Below are positions 24,823-36,907 of a DNA stretch of 64,000 nt, in pieces (within the stretch, counting starts at the first letter, position 1; each line of letters starts with the position of its first letter). Location: NCBI GenBank assembly GCA_028023455.1, contig JAQFVV010000254.1:1054001-1118000 (forward strand), in the 5' to 3' direction. Both the position numbers and the translations under genes were made by a program. The notes under the pieces were generated by a model. The model saw nothing but the letters and a program-made list of their open reading frames with translations, was not told the DNA's origin and did not search any database. This DNA is from Epiperipatus broadwayi. Taxonomy: Eukaryota > Onychophora > Udeonychophora > Euonychophora > Peripatidae.

Positions 24823-24990
24823 AAAAGAGTTAAATACTGCATTCCATTCTGCACATATATAATACTCCCATATGTGTTAAAGTTCATGAAAACAAAATTT
24901 ATCCAAAGTTAAATACAGTATTTCATTCCACACTTTCACAACACTACCATGGGTGTTAAAATTTTGAAGGTAAAATTTTATTTGAAACTA
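24823..24990. repeat. Two tandem units of about 83 bp
   Basis: Unit 1 opens agttaaatactgcattccat and unit 2 (from about 24906) opens agttaaatacagtatttcat. Both continue through cacaacac-like text to tgtgttaaa and end in aaaattta. They are about 75 percent alike by eye. Confidence 0.6.
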
Positions 24991-25603
24991 AACAGTCTGC
25001 AAATGATAAGAAATTTCAAATAGACTGACCTTTTAGAGATGCTATTCCTGTTGTTGCAGTTAACAATAATTCCTGTGAATTTCAGTTGTAGACCTTGTGG
25101 AAGGTTACCAGCAGCCACATTCACAGTTGGTGGACCCACACATATTTGTTAGAATTTAGCTATACATTTTGCTATTAACACTTGATAATATTGCAACTTA
25201 AATTATTTAAGAAAAGTTTTAATTTAACTTCCTTCTTTATTTTTACATTCGCCCCCTTTTTTAAAGAGAAGTTTTCATTTTTGTTATATGTTTATTAGTA
25301 AAAAAAAATATTTTTTTTTTTTTAATTTTTATTATACCCTTGCTATCATTACAGCAGTTCTCAAAAAAAAAATCTATCTGGCAGTTCTATTTTTTACCCA
25401 ATTAAATTTCTTTTCATTTGCATATCTGTTTTTAAAAAATGAAAATGAACAGAAAGATAAAAAATGTGTTTATCTTATCATATTCTATAAATTAACTTAA
25501 AAGAAATTAAATAAATTCTCCAATTAAATGAAAATAACCTTTAGGAGTATTTAAGGAAAAAAACAAATAATAATTATTTGTTTTTTTTATTTATCTCACT
25601 ATT
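24991..25603. other. No recognisable feature
   Basis: AT-rich with long T and A runs (25310-25330, 25365). The ORF at 25288-25500 is F/K/Y-rich low-complexity translation and is not taken as a gene. Confidence 0.35.
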
Positions 25604-25612
25604 CTTGATGTA

Positions 25613-25810
25613 CCACTAAACATCACATGATCACCATTTTTTATGCTAGCACATAACTTATTAAAACAGGCAAAACTCTCCATACAGTTGTGCCACTCAG
25701 TGTGAGTAGAAACTAGATGGGGATTTTATGCACAAGCCTTCTGGCATCCATTGATTACTCTGGTTGGCACTGAGTGACACTACTGTATGGAGAGTTTTGC
25801 CTGTTTTATA
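25613..25810. mobile_element. Family P element, 9-bp flanking duplication
   Basis: CTTGATGTA is present at 25604-25612 and 25811-25819. The element runs from the left end ccactaaacatcacatgatc through the direct head (ggcaaaactctccatacagt) to the inverted head (ttggcactgagtgacactac, gagagttttgcctgttttat). The central part of the palindrome has been lost. It is non-coding. Confidence 0.8.
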
Positions 25811-25819
25811 CTTGATGTA

Positions 25820-26583
25820 ATATGATGTTGGTTTTCACCTTTAGGTTAAGTACAGTTTATCTGATTTAGTGTTTGGAAACAGAGCAAAACTAATATATGA
25901 AAGAAAGAAAATAAAGGGAAATACAATAAAAAAATTATTCAATAATAATTAAAAAATGAAATTATATAATCTCATTGTTCAATAAATTTGAACACAAGGG
26001 ACAAACATATTAAATGCCAGCTACAATAACCAAGTCATCTGGAAGAAGATAGAGAAATTTTTACTAGTTCTTTAAGCTATTTATATTTTGTACCAAAATA
26101 TAAGGTTACAATATATTTATAATCCCTGATTAGTTTCACGCTTAAGGTATTCACTAGTGAGAACTATGAATCCATAGCTGGAACTAATAATGCAGTGATA
26201 CAGTTGTAGTCATTTTAAGCTTATTCAAACTAACAATTTAACTGTAAGCCAAGTAGTTTATGTCACTTGAAATAATTATTGGTCTAATGTCAGATCTGAT
26301 AAATGCAAACAAAATGCTTGAATCCAAATCTTTACATTATTTTTTTTAATTTTAGACTATTATCTTTATAATACAAAGATTAAATGTGTTTAGTAGATGC
26401 GTAAGAGTTAGATTATAAGGTAGAAATTAGTCTGGTGATGTAGAGAGGTATATCAGTATCATTCAATGTTCATTGATAAATCAAACCTCTCTAGAATAGT
26501 AAAGAGGCAAATAATTATAGATGGAATATGATATGAGATATAGATAATTTTTATTAGTCATTCATTAGACTGGAAATCAACTA
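25820..26583. other. No recognisable feature
   Basis: AT-rich. A small imperfect hairpin at about 26433-26495 (gtagagaggtat pairing with acctctctagaat) is the only structure noticed. Confidence 0.35.
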
Positions 26584-26716
26584 ATAATGAATAATAATTC
26601 TGTAGTGTAATTTTCATTACAACACTCATGCTAGGTAGAGGCTGGGTTTAACCACTTTCAACACCTGTGAGGAGGTGTAATAAAAAATATACTACAGAAG
26701 CATTATTCATTAATAT
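26584..26716. mobile_element. Short MITE with 42-bp TIRs
   Basis: The left arm (ataatgaataataattctgt, then agtgtaattttcattacaac) pairs with the right arm 26674-26716 (ggtgtaataaaaaatatact, then acagaagcattattcatt). The 46-bp centre includes ggctgggtttaacc, slightly B-box-like, but the evidence is not enough to call a SINE. Confidence 0.65.
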
Positions 26717-27704
26717 CATGAGATGTTAATGGAAAAAAAAACATAATTTTGCCATAAATATATAAACTCTTCTTTGTCAGTGGTGAATATTTTATTTCGT
26801 CTCAACAGTGATTTTATTTATACTTAATGTATCAATATTCATGTAACCCAAACTTCATTTTATTTGCATTACTCTCTAATCAAGAATAGTGATACACACA
26901 CTTTCCCATCAATATAATATACTTATCTGGGTTGACTTTTTATTGTTTCTTAATTAATTCCTCGGGTATTTGAAATAGCCTTCAACTTTACTGCAGATTC
27001 GAATTTTAAATGAAGTATATAACAACGTAAGAGTACTAATTATTATAGCATAAAGTCATTTGGTGCTGTTGAACTAAAGCCAATGAGACTCAGATGAATT
27101 TTGGCTTAAACATGACCCTTATATATGTCTGCTCTCTACGTGAAAACCAGTCTAGACTGGGATGAATAGTCAATAGAGATCCTGCATTTAAATTATTACA
27201 AATTTACATCCGTTGGTGTAATTTGATTTTTTTTGCTTATTAAGCAATATATCCAATGATTTTCCCAGAGTACATATAACATCTGCAATAAAAGCAATAA
27301 TCTATTGCATTCCACTCTAGAGCCATCTCTTGTAAAGCTGAGTAATTAATGGATATAAGATGATACCACCAATTAAATCTCCATATCGGTTATATCCAGG
27401 AGATATCTTTCCATTTTTATGCTATGCAAGCTAATGCTAATGTTTCACACACTTTACATGAGAACCCATAGCCATTTAGGTTCCATTGAAACAACAAGCT
27501 AACACTAGGTAGCGCTAGACCAGAAATAAGTGATTTTAATAATCACTGTTTAATAAATACGTATTCGCGTATTTTACTTGGACTGTATTTAAGTGTGATT
27601 TAATAATCACAGATTCGTAACTTACGAGTGTCTATGTAAGTGCGCACTCGCGTATTTACATTTCTAAGTTTTTTCTTTTTCCTGCTGTGGGGGAAAAAAA
27701 AATC
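26717..27704. other. Unassigned, with leader-like sequence near its end
   Basis: AT-rich to about 27500. From about 27520 to 27680 the sequence has more CG dinucleotides (acgtattcgcgtatttt, gtgcgcactcgcgta) and a repeated gtgatttnaataatcac. It may be internal sequence of the LTR retroelement that begins at 27705 on the minus strand, but no coding match is visible. Confidence 0.35.
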
Positions 27705-28394
27705 TTTTGCCAACTGCGTCAAATCTTTTGGCCTGTCGACTGCACCAAATCTGATGTGTTTGGTCTGGATGACAGACCCAACCAGGATGACAGACCCAAC
27801 CTACAGAAAATAATGTAAAATAATACTAAGACAAGTATTACAATTAATATATTTATTATATCTACAAATATATACATGTGAATATTTTCAATGTTGAATA
27901 TTGTAGTTCAACGTAAACTCTGGGTTCTGCCTACCGCTTCTAGCTACACCTGATGGCTTGCCTCACGGGTAGGGTGTATGGCTCTTCCAGCTGTACAAGA
28001 CAGCTTGCCTCGAGCTGAGTGTGGTCTTAGCAGCATCCGGTCTCTGTGGGACTTGCCTAGCTGCGTAAACTAAATAGCGTAGTGCTATCAATGGGAATAC
28101 TTGCTGCTGTTTAGGTTAGCAGAGTTTTTCTGGGAGAACGCAAAGAATCTGATTCAGGTTAGACAGACGTTCTTCCCTGATTCTCACAAAAGGCTGACTA
28201 TTTATACCCAGATTCCTGACCTTATTGAAAACCTTCGGATTCAGCAAGCATCATTGCATATTGGCCTGTAATAATCATTGGCTATGTTTTTATCTATACA
28301 TCAGCCTATTGGCCTGTGGCAAACAATGCTTAATTAGATCAGATAAGGAGGCATCTGGAATAGTCCACTTCTGAGAGAAGGGAGGACTATAACA
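27705..28394 (-). mobile_element. LTR and leader of an LTR retrotransposon
   Basis: On the minus strand the LTR begins TGTTATAGTCCTCCC at 28394. It carries a TATA-like GGTATAAATAGTC (about 28196-28208) and, 350 bp downstream, an AATAAA-like polyadenylation context (about 27847-27860). It probably ends ...CAAACACA at 27755. Next comes TTTGGTGCAGTCGACAGGCC (27731-27750), which looks like a primer-binding site complementary to a tRNA 3' end, then a second, diverged GACGCAGTTGGC copy. A 20-bp motif (gttgggtctgtcatcc) is tandemly repeated near 27775 and 27795. The region is clearly GC-richer than its surroundings. No partner LTR or gag-pol is in the window, so the element is a fragment. The exact 3' edge is uncertain. 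Confidence 0.6.
28200..28208 (-). promoter_or_regulatory. Putative LTR TATA box
   Basis: The minus strand reads GGTATAAATAG in an otherwise GC-rich LTR. Its place, about 190 bp from the LTR 5' edge and upstream of the poly(A)-like AATAAA, suits a U3 promoter. This is inferred from position only. Confidence 0.4.
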
Positions 28395-29984
28395 AAAATA
28401 GAATGGATTTCACTTTTCAACCCTGCAATCTCAAATTCAGCACTTCATCATACAATATTAAAATCCTATACTTAGAATTGCAGTATAAACTAATCAACCT
28501 ATTGTTTTCTGACAGCATATTTTTGGAAAGTCTAAAATAAAAAATCATTCAATAATAATTCCTATCGATTTTTTCTAGTGATAAAATAACAGTGATTGCA
28601 TTTATGAATAAAAGAATCAATAAAAATACTCCAAAGAATTAATATGTCAGGGTTTTTTTTAACGAAAACTTTTATTATTTTAGATCTATTTACAAAATAA
28701 AAACAGGATTATATAAAAATAATTCCATAATATTATTATTACTTTTGGGGGGAAAAAAAAGCAAATAAAAATAGAAAAAACTAATATATCTAGTTATCAA
28801 TAGTGAGTATTACACGTATTGTTTATATCAAAATGGCCATATATTTGTCATAAGTCATGCGATTAACATGACATCATTTCCTAAAATATTTTGAGAATTA
28901 TGCTTTTTTTTTACTAAGTGAATCTTAAAAATGTTTAACGATTATATAAAAAAAAGAGTTGTAATTAATAATTTGTTAAGCGCATACTCAATTACCTAAG
29001 TAATATATATTAAGGCTACAAATTATTAATTACAACTTTAAATTGTCTTAAAAGATTTCTAGTTATAAGAGCTTCACACTGACTCGCAGTAAATCGAAAG
29101 ATTTCACTTATGTTAGCTTGGATAGAAATTGTGGACTTCATTAGTGAAATATTCAATAGCTTCAGGCTCTCAAATCAAAATGCTTTACATTCGCCTATAT
29201 AATTAAAAAGTAGGTTGAAGGTAAGAGTGACCACTCTTATCTTTTAAAGTCGTTAATCTTGTGTAAAGATTTGTAGAGGTCCCTACTGTTGCATCTAGGC
29301 ATATAATCTTAAGGTTATAGCCTTAAAAAAGTTGTAAATGAAAATGCATACTTTATTACAAAGTTATAGCAGAGTAGTAAATTCTGAAACTCATATCTAT
29401 GGACTGCATTTCTGCTTCATCACTTCCAGTGAGCCAATTTCCTGTGAATTCCCTATCACTAAATGATATGATTATTTATTAATTTGCACTGTACTTAGCA
29501 GAATACGTTACTACACTGTCACTTAAATCCTAAAATGAAACTAAATCAATATATACACTTTCAAATATTTTTGTTATATACACTTGCTTTATTCAATCAT
29601 TATCAATATCTATAGGACCATATATATATATAAGTATTTTTTAAAAGCCATAAAATATAAGTGTAAAAAAGGAGAAAAATATTGAAGAAATCTACCGAAT
29701 ATGCAAACTGATTGAATCAGAAAAGAGATAATGCTGTATTATTTCAATACAAAATTTAAATTATACATTATTCATTTATGGGATTCAAATCTGAGCACCC
29801 ATTAAATAAAATAGATTAGCAATAAGAAGATATTAAAAAGTGCTTATTGTTTGGGAATGAAACATGCATAAGTATTAATCAATTATATATATTTATATAC
29901 GTGTGTCTGTGTGTCAAACACATTTTTCATTATCTTTATACCACTTACTGTAAGCTTTAGTAAGTAATAATGAATACCATATGA
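28395..29984. other. Mostly unassigned, one small inverted repeat
   Basis: AT-rich. At 28956-29037 two 20-base arms (agttgtaattaataatttgt and its inverse) flank about 38 bp, probably a tiny MITE. No other structure was recognised. Confidence 0.4.
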
Positions 29985-30108
29985 TAGTGCTTAATAAATC
30001 CCTATCCCATGCTGTCCCATCTAATATCCAAACTAATTTCAAAGTTATGGCTTTCTCCAATGAGGAACTTTGGATATTGGAACAGTGTATCTGATCCTTT
30101 AGGATTTA
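29985..30108 (+). repeat. Very decayed family P head block
   Basis: aataaatccctatcccatgc, catctaatatccaaactaat, tatggctttctccaatgagg and ggatattgg align in order with the family P head (aaaatccctatctagtgcc, catccaatatccccagactag, gtggctttc, gtgaggagc). Roughly 70 percent identity by eye. Confidence 0.45.
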
Positions 30109-30349
30109 ATGTATATTCCAGCTGTAAACTATTAAAACAACAATATGCAAATTGAAATCATGTGATAGAGTCATGAGATATATTAGACCTAATTAAAATG
30201 TCCTCCCTAAAGACATTTTTGAAACATGTAAATAAAAACATAAACTCCAAGATGTACTTCATGCTAGATCAACATTTTTTATTTGGCCCAAAAAACAATC
30301 TCTTACATGTTTTTATCATTTATACAGTATTTATCAATACCAAATTACT

Positions 30350-30831
30350 TGAAAAAACAAAGGCAAAAATCTCCATACAGTAGTGCCACTCAGTGCAAGC
30401 CAGAGTAATCAATGGATGCAAGAAGGTTTATGTGTAAAATCCCTATCTAGTGTCTACACATCCAATATTCCCAGATTAGTTTCTAGCTTGTAGATTTCAT
30501 CATTGAGAAGCATTGGATCTGAGAGCACTGCAGCTAGATCTTGGGAACTAATGCAATTCTCCAGCAATCACCATTTATTTTTTTAAACTAACTATAAAGC
30601 TATGAGTCCAAAATGAAAACACAATAATGTTTTCAAGCAAATCTCATCAGCTTTTATACTCATATAGATCTGAACTCAGTTCAGCATCCATACTTTTTGG
30701 TGTCTTTGGTTTTTTAATAACCACAGTCACCATAATCCTATTAGGCAGGATTGGTATTAAACCAACAATTCTTTATGTTTACACAAGCTGTTTAAACAGT
30801 TCATGGCGATCATATGATGTTTGTTGGTTTA
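30350..30831 (+). mobile_element. Family P element with head and body, about 480 bp
   Basis: It runs from the head (aaatctccatacagtagtgc, cactcagtgcaagccagagt) through ctagatcttggg into the body (tgaactcagttcagcatcca, ctttttggtgtctttgg, ataaccacagtcaccataat, ttaggcaggattggtattaa). Flanks read ATACCAAATTACT (30337-30349) and ATACTAAATTACT (30832-30844), a 12-of-13 duplication. The body matches the inverse of 11210-11400. The 74-codon ORF at 30627-30851 comes from this body and is not supported as a protein. Confidence 0.7.
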
Positions 30832-31129
30832 ATACTAAATTACTAGTTTGATTTATAAGTAACAAATTTTCTGCACTAACAGCTTTGATACCAATCACTT
30901 TCTGATAAATATGTTAATAATCATTACTCATAATGATAATAATAAGCTTGCTATTCACAAATGAATATGGTCAATCTAACTCCAAGAAAAAATAAGAAAC
31001 AAAAGAGAGAGACAAAGAAAGAAAACTGCTGTAAAAATGAGTTTTGATGACTATAAACTAATTTATGAAACACCAATATGTCCACATACAGAACATAATA
31101 GTTCATTTTTCTGCTTTATTGATATTTTA

Positions 31130-33850
31130 TGATGTTTTCTTTTAATTTTTTCAGGAGAAAACTTTTCTTTCTGAAACACTTCAATAGCTCTCCAATGTAT
31201 TTTATTCTCTCCCATATCCTCCTAACAGAAATAACTGACATTGCATTTCTTTAGAATGTCTTTGAAGTAATCTTTATAATTTAAACACACTCTAACTCTT
31301 CCATTTAAACCAAGCTCACATTCACCATATAGCATTTTCTCATGAAGTCTTTCATTATTTCCAATCCAATAATTATGTGATCACATTTAGTAAGTTGAAA
31401 AACATATTGGTTTTTTGATCTGACCATTAAATTTTAAAAATTTTATAAAGTATCCTTAACCCTTCTGCTGTTAAATATGATTAGATCTTGCTCCATTTTT
31501 AATTCCCATTAATGATTATTGTGATTTCTGGACATCATTTGCACCATCTCTTGGTCAATTTTGGTCACATTTGTTTCATTTTACACTTATTTTATAAGAA
31601 ATTTGAAAATTAAAATTTTAGATCTAAAAAATCCACATATGGTGAAATATTTTGAAAAAAAAAAACAATTTTCATTGCTATGTATTGGTACATAGCCTAG
31701 CCTCTTTTCTCTGCTTGGATGGCTGTCAACTCCTTGTTCTACAGGTGTTTCTAAAATGACAAAGTCAGAAATCCAAACAAAATGTTTTATGCATTTGTAA
31801 TTGATTTTGAAGCAAAATAAATATATCATAATTTTTTACATTCATAATTAAGATTTTACATTACTTTATCAAAATATAAAGTTTGATTCACAAAATTTAA
31901 ATTTTACAAGAAAAATAAGCATGGGAAAATGACCCCTCTTTGAGACAAGTGAATAATGTTAATCACTACTCACTGTAATTTGCATATCAAAGACATTCAT
32001 TGATAAGAACAAAATACATTTATATTTCATAAGTTTTTATGGAATTTATAATTATTTTTTACAGGATATTGACTAATAATAAATCTAGATTTTGATTTTT
32101 ATTTAAAATATTTAATTTTAGACCAAGAAAATACAACAGAACTGAATAATAAGACATTGTAATTTATAAGAAATGAAAAAAAATTACCGATGTTCACATA
32201 ATGATTGGTTGAAATATAATTCTTTTGTTTTATATCTGGCTATTTTTTAAATGTTTTTATTATATTTTTCTTCAGTTATTAGCATGATTTTTAATTTTTT
32301 GTTACATTTTATCAATTTGAATGTGAAATAATTCGATTTTTAGAAGCTAAATAATCAGAGATCACTATTTCTAAGAAAAAAAATTACTCAAAGACAGAAA
32401 AAATCACCAGTCAATGTCACATAATGATTGGTTACAATATAATTCTTTTGTTTTACAGCTGAATTTTTCAAATATGTTTCTTATATTTTTTTAAGTTATT
32501 ACATTTAACCAATTTGAATGTAACATTATTCAATTTTTAGAAACTGAATTGAAACAATTCTGTGTATTTTAGATTAATATTTTATGAATAAAAACAGAGT
32601 AGAAATGAAATTGACGAATAATAGTTCTCATATTTTTACGTAATGGACCAATACAAAAGTTAGACAGACATTGTACAACTTATATAAGTTGAATTCATCA
32701 GCTAAAGGGTTTTTAACAGCTCTTTTATCAGTCATTCATTGCATGCCTATTTTTATAATTCTTTATCTACTATGATCATCCACATTTAATTTACTATCCT
32801 GCCAAGTGATAAATGTAAAATGTTTTTTTTTAATCCAAGCACAGCAAAACAGTCGTGATTCTTTTTTTTAGTAATTCCAAGAACAGATTTACATGTTTCC
32901 ACAATACCCTCCTTAAAAGTATTGCATTCCTCAATAATATGATAGTCCTGAAGGATCAGATTAACTATTTTAATGTTTAATAGATGTCGAAATTGAGTAC
33001 TTTTCTAAAGAATGATCAACAATTTTCTTGTGTATATGATTGTAATATTATTTATATTTTAGCATACCTATTATATTAATCATGGATCATATTAATATAT
33101 GATAAGTCCAATAGTATGTGCTTTTAAGAGTTCATGTAATATGAACGTTTTTTATATTATTATTCATATCTATAATGTAATATATTAAATGTCATTGTTT
33201 TGAACGTGAATACATCCATAATTCATTTATAGTTGTATTTTGTCTAAACAAACTATTTGTGACAATCAATTTATGTATTGTGAAAAAATTTGATAGTAAC
33301 AAACCATTTAAATTTATAGTATCAATATCATTATTTGCAATGACTTTTGGGCAAAGCCTACTATTTGTACCAATGTGTACATTAAAATCTTCAGGAATGG
33401 AAAAAAACAACCTTTTAAAGATATTGCTATAGTCTTGTGATCCAACAAGGAATAGGATGTTGTAGCATAGGCAGTAATAAAATAAGCTTTAGTATTATTG
33501 TGCAAGGTATATTTTAATTCCATTACCCTTTCATTAATATAATGTGGAATTCCAACAAAAGAAAGTGCTAGAAGAGATCTTGCAGCAACTTTAACATTGT
33601 GTATTCTTCTTTCCATGACTAATTTACATTTCTAAAAACACTTGTATCCATCTGCCTGTGATTTGCCTTTCCAAAATCACATATCCACCTACCTGTTCTA
33701 TTAAATTTCCTTTCCTCTGAAAAATGAATTTAACTAAGGGTAATAGTATCAAACTAAAATCTTGGTGCTCGTTAATCACCAGTGCAGTCCTAGATTCTGT
33801 CTTATTCATGTCTTGAAGAGTCTGTTTCAAGAGAAGTTCACACAATCCAT
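31130..33850 (-). pseudogene. Decayed LINE, endonuclease to C-terminal tail (family L2)
   Basis: Read on the minus strand from 33850. The endonuclease starts with DMNKTESRTALVINEH and continues with QVGGYVI (33845-33660). It proceeds through HNVKVAARSLLALSF, YINERVMELKYTL and AYFITAYATTS (33600-33450), EDFNVHIGTNS (GDFN site changed to EDFN, about 33385) and ITKTLF-like VTNSLFRQN with ELWMYSRSKQ (33260-33192). After that come the linker EECNTFKEGIVETCKSVLGI (about 32930-32880) and, after a gap, the C-terminal tail with MLYGECELGLNGRVRVCLNY and KDYFKDILKKCN (31340-31240). The order and strand agree with one nearly full-length element of the kind often annotated as craniofacial development protein 2-like endonuclease-reverse transcriptase. 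RT between 31400 and 32700 is mostly unreadable and contains a tandem repeat. Many stops and frameshifts. Confidence 0.7.
32190..32590. repeat. Two direct repeats of about 223 bp
   Basis: Units start near 32192 and 32415 with a shared core cataatgattggtt, then aatataattcttttgtttta, tatatttttnttnagttatta and caatttgaatgt. They lie where the LINE reverse transcriptase should be, so either this part of the LINE was duplicated or a repeat was inserted. A faint third unit may start near 32605. Confidence 0.65.
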
Positions 33851-34084
33851 GTACCTTTATTTAAAAACAAAATCGTATTTATAAAACATATCTTTACTAC
33901 TACCAAAGCCTCCTGTTATTACAACTACTACTGATATTATTATTATTGTTGTTGCTATTTCTATCACTATGATGAGTAATTCACCAAGAATGACATCCTA
34001 GCCAGATTGGTTGAGACAAAGCATTTTTAGACCACAATTTTTAGTCATTTCATTTTCATTATAGAGATGGTAATCTCTAAATAT

Positions 34085-34240
34085 GGTTGCCTCAGTCTTT
34101 TATCAGTTTTATACAAAATTTTTACTAAGATAATTACAACTCATCTACAGAAAACACTGGATTTCCACCAACCAAGAGAACAAAAAGGAAAAACATTTGT
34201 CATACTTTCAATCAATTAAAGATAAAATTCTAAAGAGAAC
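34085..34240 (+). pseudogene. RTE-like LINE fragment, RT fingers region
   Basis: The plus strand encodes, across shifts, FISFIQNFY, then with frame change DNYNSSTENTGFPPTKRTKR. At the nucleotide level ttatacaaaatttttactaa and attacaactcatctacagaa match the same region in the fragment at 55110-55160 and the minus copy at 3480-3460. It is a short, non-functional remnant. Confidence 0.6.
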
Positions 34241-35028
34241 TATGATAAATTATTGAGAGATCACCAGGTGTCCCTTCTCATTAAATTCAGTTGTCTGCGC
34301 TAATTGATTCGGTATTCTTATTTTTATAATTCTGTATAAAATCTTTTATTGTTATAATTTTGTGGATATTTAATTCTGTCTGAATATGTTGGATTTGTTT
34401 ACTTCATTTATATGTTTAATAAAGTGATTTTAATATTTGTACTTATTTTGAATTTGCATATTTATTTCATAAATATAAAAAATTAAAAAAAACTCTGCTC
34501 ATATTTTTTTGCTTTAATTTTTGTTAGTGCAGATTACGATATTAAATGTTGCAAATGATAATGCCATATTCCATAGGATTTTATCTTTTTCAATCATTAA
34601 TTACAAATGATTAAAATGGAAAGTTTGATATCTAGTGAAATATTTAATATCAAGTACTGTACAAATGTATTAATGTGAGTAAGTAAAGTAAATGACTAGG
34701 GTATAAATGTTTTTAAAATTTTTTGTTAAAGGGATATGTGGCCAAAGAAAGTTTGGAAACTCTTGAACTAATGCATTGATTGGTAGACAGCAGTTGCAAA
34801 GGTAATTATACCTCAATTTGTTTGTCCTAAGCAATCAGCAAAAAATTGTCTTATTTTCATAGTTTATTTACATATTTATAATTATTTTTATACAATATAC
34901 ATATACAAATTATTTGAAAACCAAAAATATACATTATTAAAATTTGATTCTATTTGAAATGTTTTATTTAAAAAAATATAAATTAATAATTTCAATCATA
35001 AGAGTAAACAGAAACCTAAGATAAAATT
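34241..35028. other. No recognisable feature
   Basis: AT-rich with no ORF above background and no repeat boundary recognised. Confidence 0.35.
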
Positions 35029-35227
35029 CACATGATCACCATTTCTTATGCTTGGTCTTAACTGTTATTAAACAGGCAAAACTCTCTATATGTATTGCCA
35101 CTCAGTCTAAAAATATTGGATAAGTAGGCACTAGATGAGGATTTTATGCACAAGCTTTCTGGCATCCATTGATTACTTTGGCTTGCACTGAGTGGCAATG
35201 TGTATAGAGAGTTTTGCCTGTTCTAAA
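35029..35227. mobile_element. Family P element, 8-bp flanking duplication
   Basis: ATAAAATT occurs at 35021-35028 and 35228-35235. The element opens cacatgatcaccatttctta (left end, 9 bases short of the consensus), carries the direct head ggcaaaactctctatatg, then the inverted head (gaggattttatgcacaagct, ctttggcttgcactgagtgg, gagagttttgcctgttcta). The middle of the palindrome is deleted, much as in the copy at 25613. Confidence 0.8.
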
Positions 35228-35235
35228 ATAAAATT

Positions 35236-36365
35236 GTTAATCCTTTCAAATTTTGACACTTTCTGCTGCTCTGTCTGGTGAGAGTTTTTGAAATGCTCAA
35301 TCTTTTTGTTTAGATAAAATCTTTATTTGATTCTAAAACTCAATAAATTGAACATATTTTTTTTTTAATTTAATTTTATAAATGAATAATATTCTGAAGA
35401 AATCACATTTGAAAGTTTTAAATATTTGGAAAATGATCTGTAATACAGCATTGTACCATAAAGATCATCACATGTTTATATAAGCACTTATTCTCAAAAT
35501 GAACAATTTCTTTTTATTTTAAGTTTTTTTTTAAAAAAATTGGAATTAACAAAGATAGATTTATGATAACTCTATCAAATTGTATTTTAAAATTTATATT
35601 TTCTTACAATAATTAAAATATCTGAAAAGATTTTAACATCAAGTCAATTCTGACAGACAATTATGTAGTAGAAATTGTGGGGTTTTTCTTTATATTGCAG
35701 TCAAGTTTATTAACTTCTATTCCTAAAAATAAAACATAAATAAATAAATTGAAAGCATGCCTGTGTATTTCTTGTTTTCAATAATAAGCAATCAATTAGT
35801 GTGTAAAAATAATCAAAATATTTTATAAACAAGTAGAAAATCATATTTCATTATACTTCAAAATCTTCACACAAAAAACCAGAACCATAGTCCTTTAGAT
35901 ACTGATCTCTTCAGATCTTTTTTCAACTAAAACATTCATAAAGGCTATGGGAAATTCTACATTAAAACCCAGATGTCATTATATCATATGATAAAGTTAA
36001 TATTATAATCTAAAGTTATAGAACCACTGCACTTTTCTAAAAAAAAAAATCCTAGTGAATTTTAATGAATATGAGAGTAATCAAGTTAATGTCATTATTA
36101 ACATAATTTTTCAGTAATATCTGTAATATTTTAAAAATTAGAAATGCAATTTTAAATTTTAGAACAGAATTTGATAGCTTTATGATGGCTTCATATTTAT
36201 TTATTTTTTTTTTTTATGTTTTAAAAAGAATGTTCATGCAAAAAATATTTAATTCTTTCTTTTTTGCTGATTGAACTGACTTTCCTTTATATCATCCAAT
36301 CAGAAAAAAGTTCATATTTCTCATTATGGATTATCTTTAGTATTATTATTTCTATATTTAATCAT
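35236..36365. other. No recognisable feature
   Basis: AT-rich. Several A and T runs of 8-10. No family defined in this window was found. Confidence 0.35.
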
Positions 36366-36616
36366 ATGAAATTTGAACACAGATTATTCACTCTATGTCA
36401 TACAACTGATACACATGACCATACATGTGAAAAATATAAATTATCTCTAATATATGAATTTTATGCTGAACCAGAACTCATCAGTTGGTCTAGATCTTCT
36501 CCCACACACATGATTTATAATAAGATAACAAATCTTCAAACTTTAATGGACATGCTTCAATCTATTCCACCTTCCAACCCTTCAACCATTCATATCTTGG
36601 AAAATCTGATGGAATA
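36366..36616 (-). repeat. SINE-like repeat (family S4)
   Basis: Inverted copy. It starts atttgaacacagatt (the inverse of a B-box-like ctgtgttcaaat), continues gctgaaccagaactcatcag, aaatcttcaaactttaatgg and acatgcttcaatctattcc, and ends tggaaaatctgatgg. The 117-codon ORF crossing it is an accident of the repeat. Confidence 0.65.
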
Positions 36617-36774
36617 GCCAAATCCCCTTTTGATGCTAATATTATTGTCATACATGTTGACTTTAAGTCATTTTCACTCTCATATATAAGATCTTGTCCA
36701 TTTAAATACACAAAAGAGAGATGGGCAGAATACAGGCTGAATCTGTAATATTTGAATACAAATAAATGTATTTA

Positions 36775-36905
36775 CTTGGAGATTAGATGTAATTAGAGGG
36801 GATTTGCACACAGACTTGCAAACTCCATTTAGCTATTCACTCTATCTCATACCACTGATAGACATAACCACACATATAAAAAGATATTTAATCTCCAGTA
36901 TACAT
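36775..36905 (-). repeat. SINE-like fragment (family S4)
   Basis: gaggggatttgcacacagac, tagctattcactctatctca, accactgatagacataacc and aatctccagtatac form the inverted tRNA-like end. It abuts a plus-strand copy, giving a head-to-head pair. Confidence 0.6.
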
Positions 36906-36907
36906 AT

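Noticed and set aside
31587-31829. 80-codon minus ORF as a small gene
   Set aside because: No motif, overlaps the region between L2 LINE parts, length is within chance expectation.
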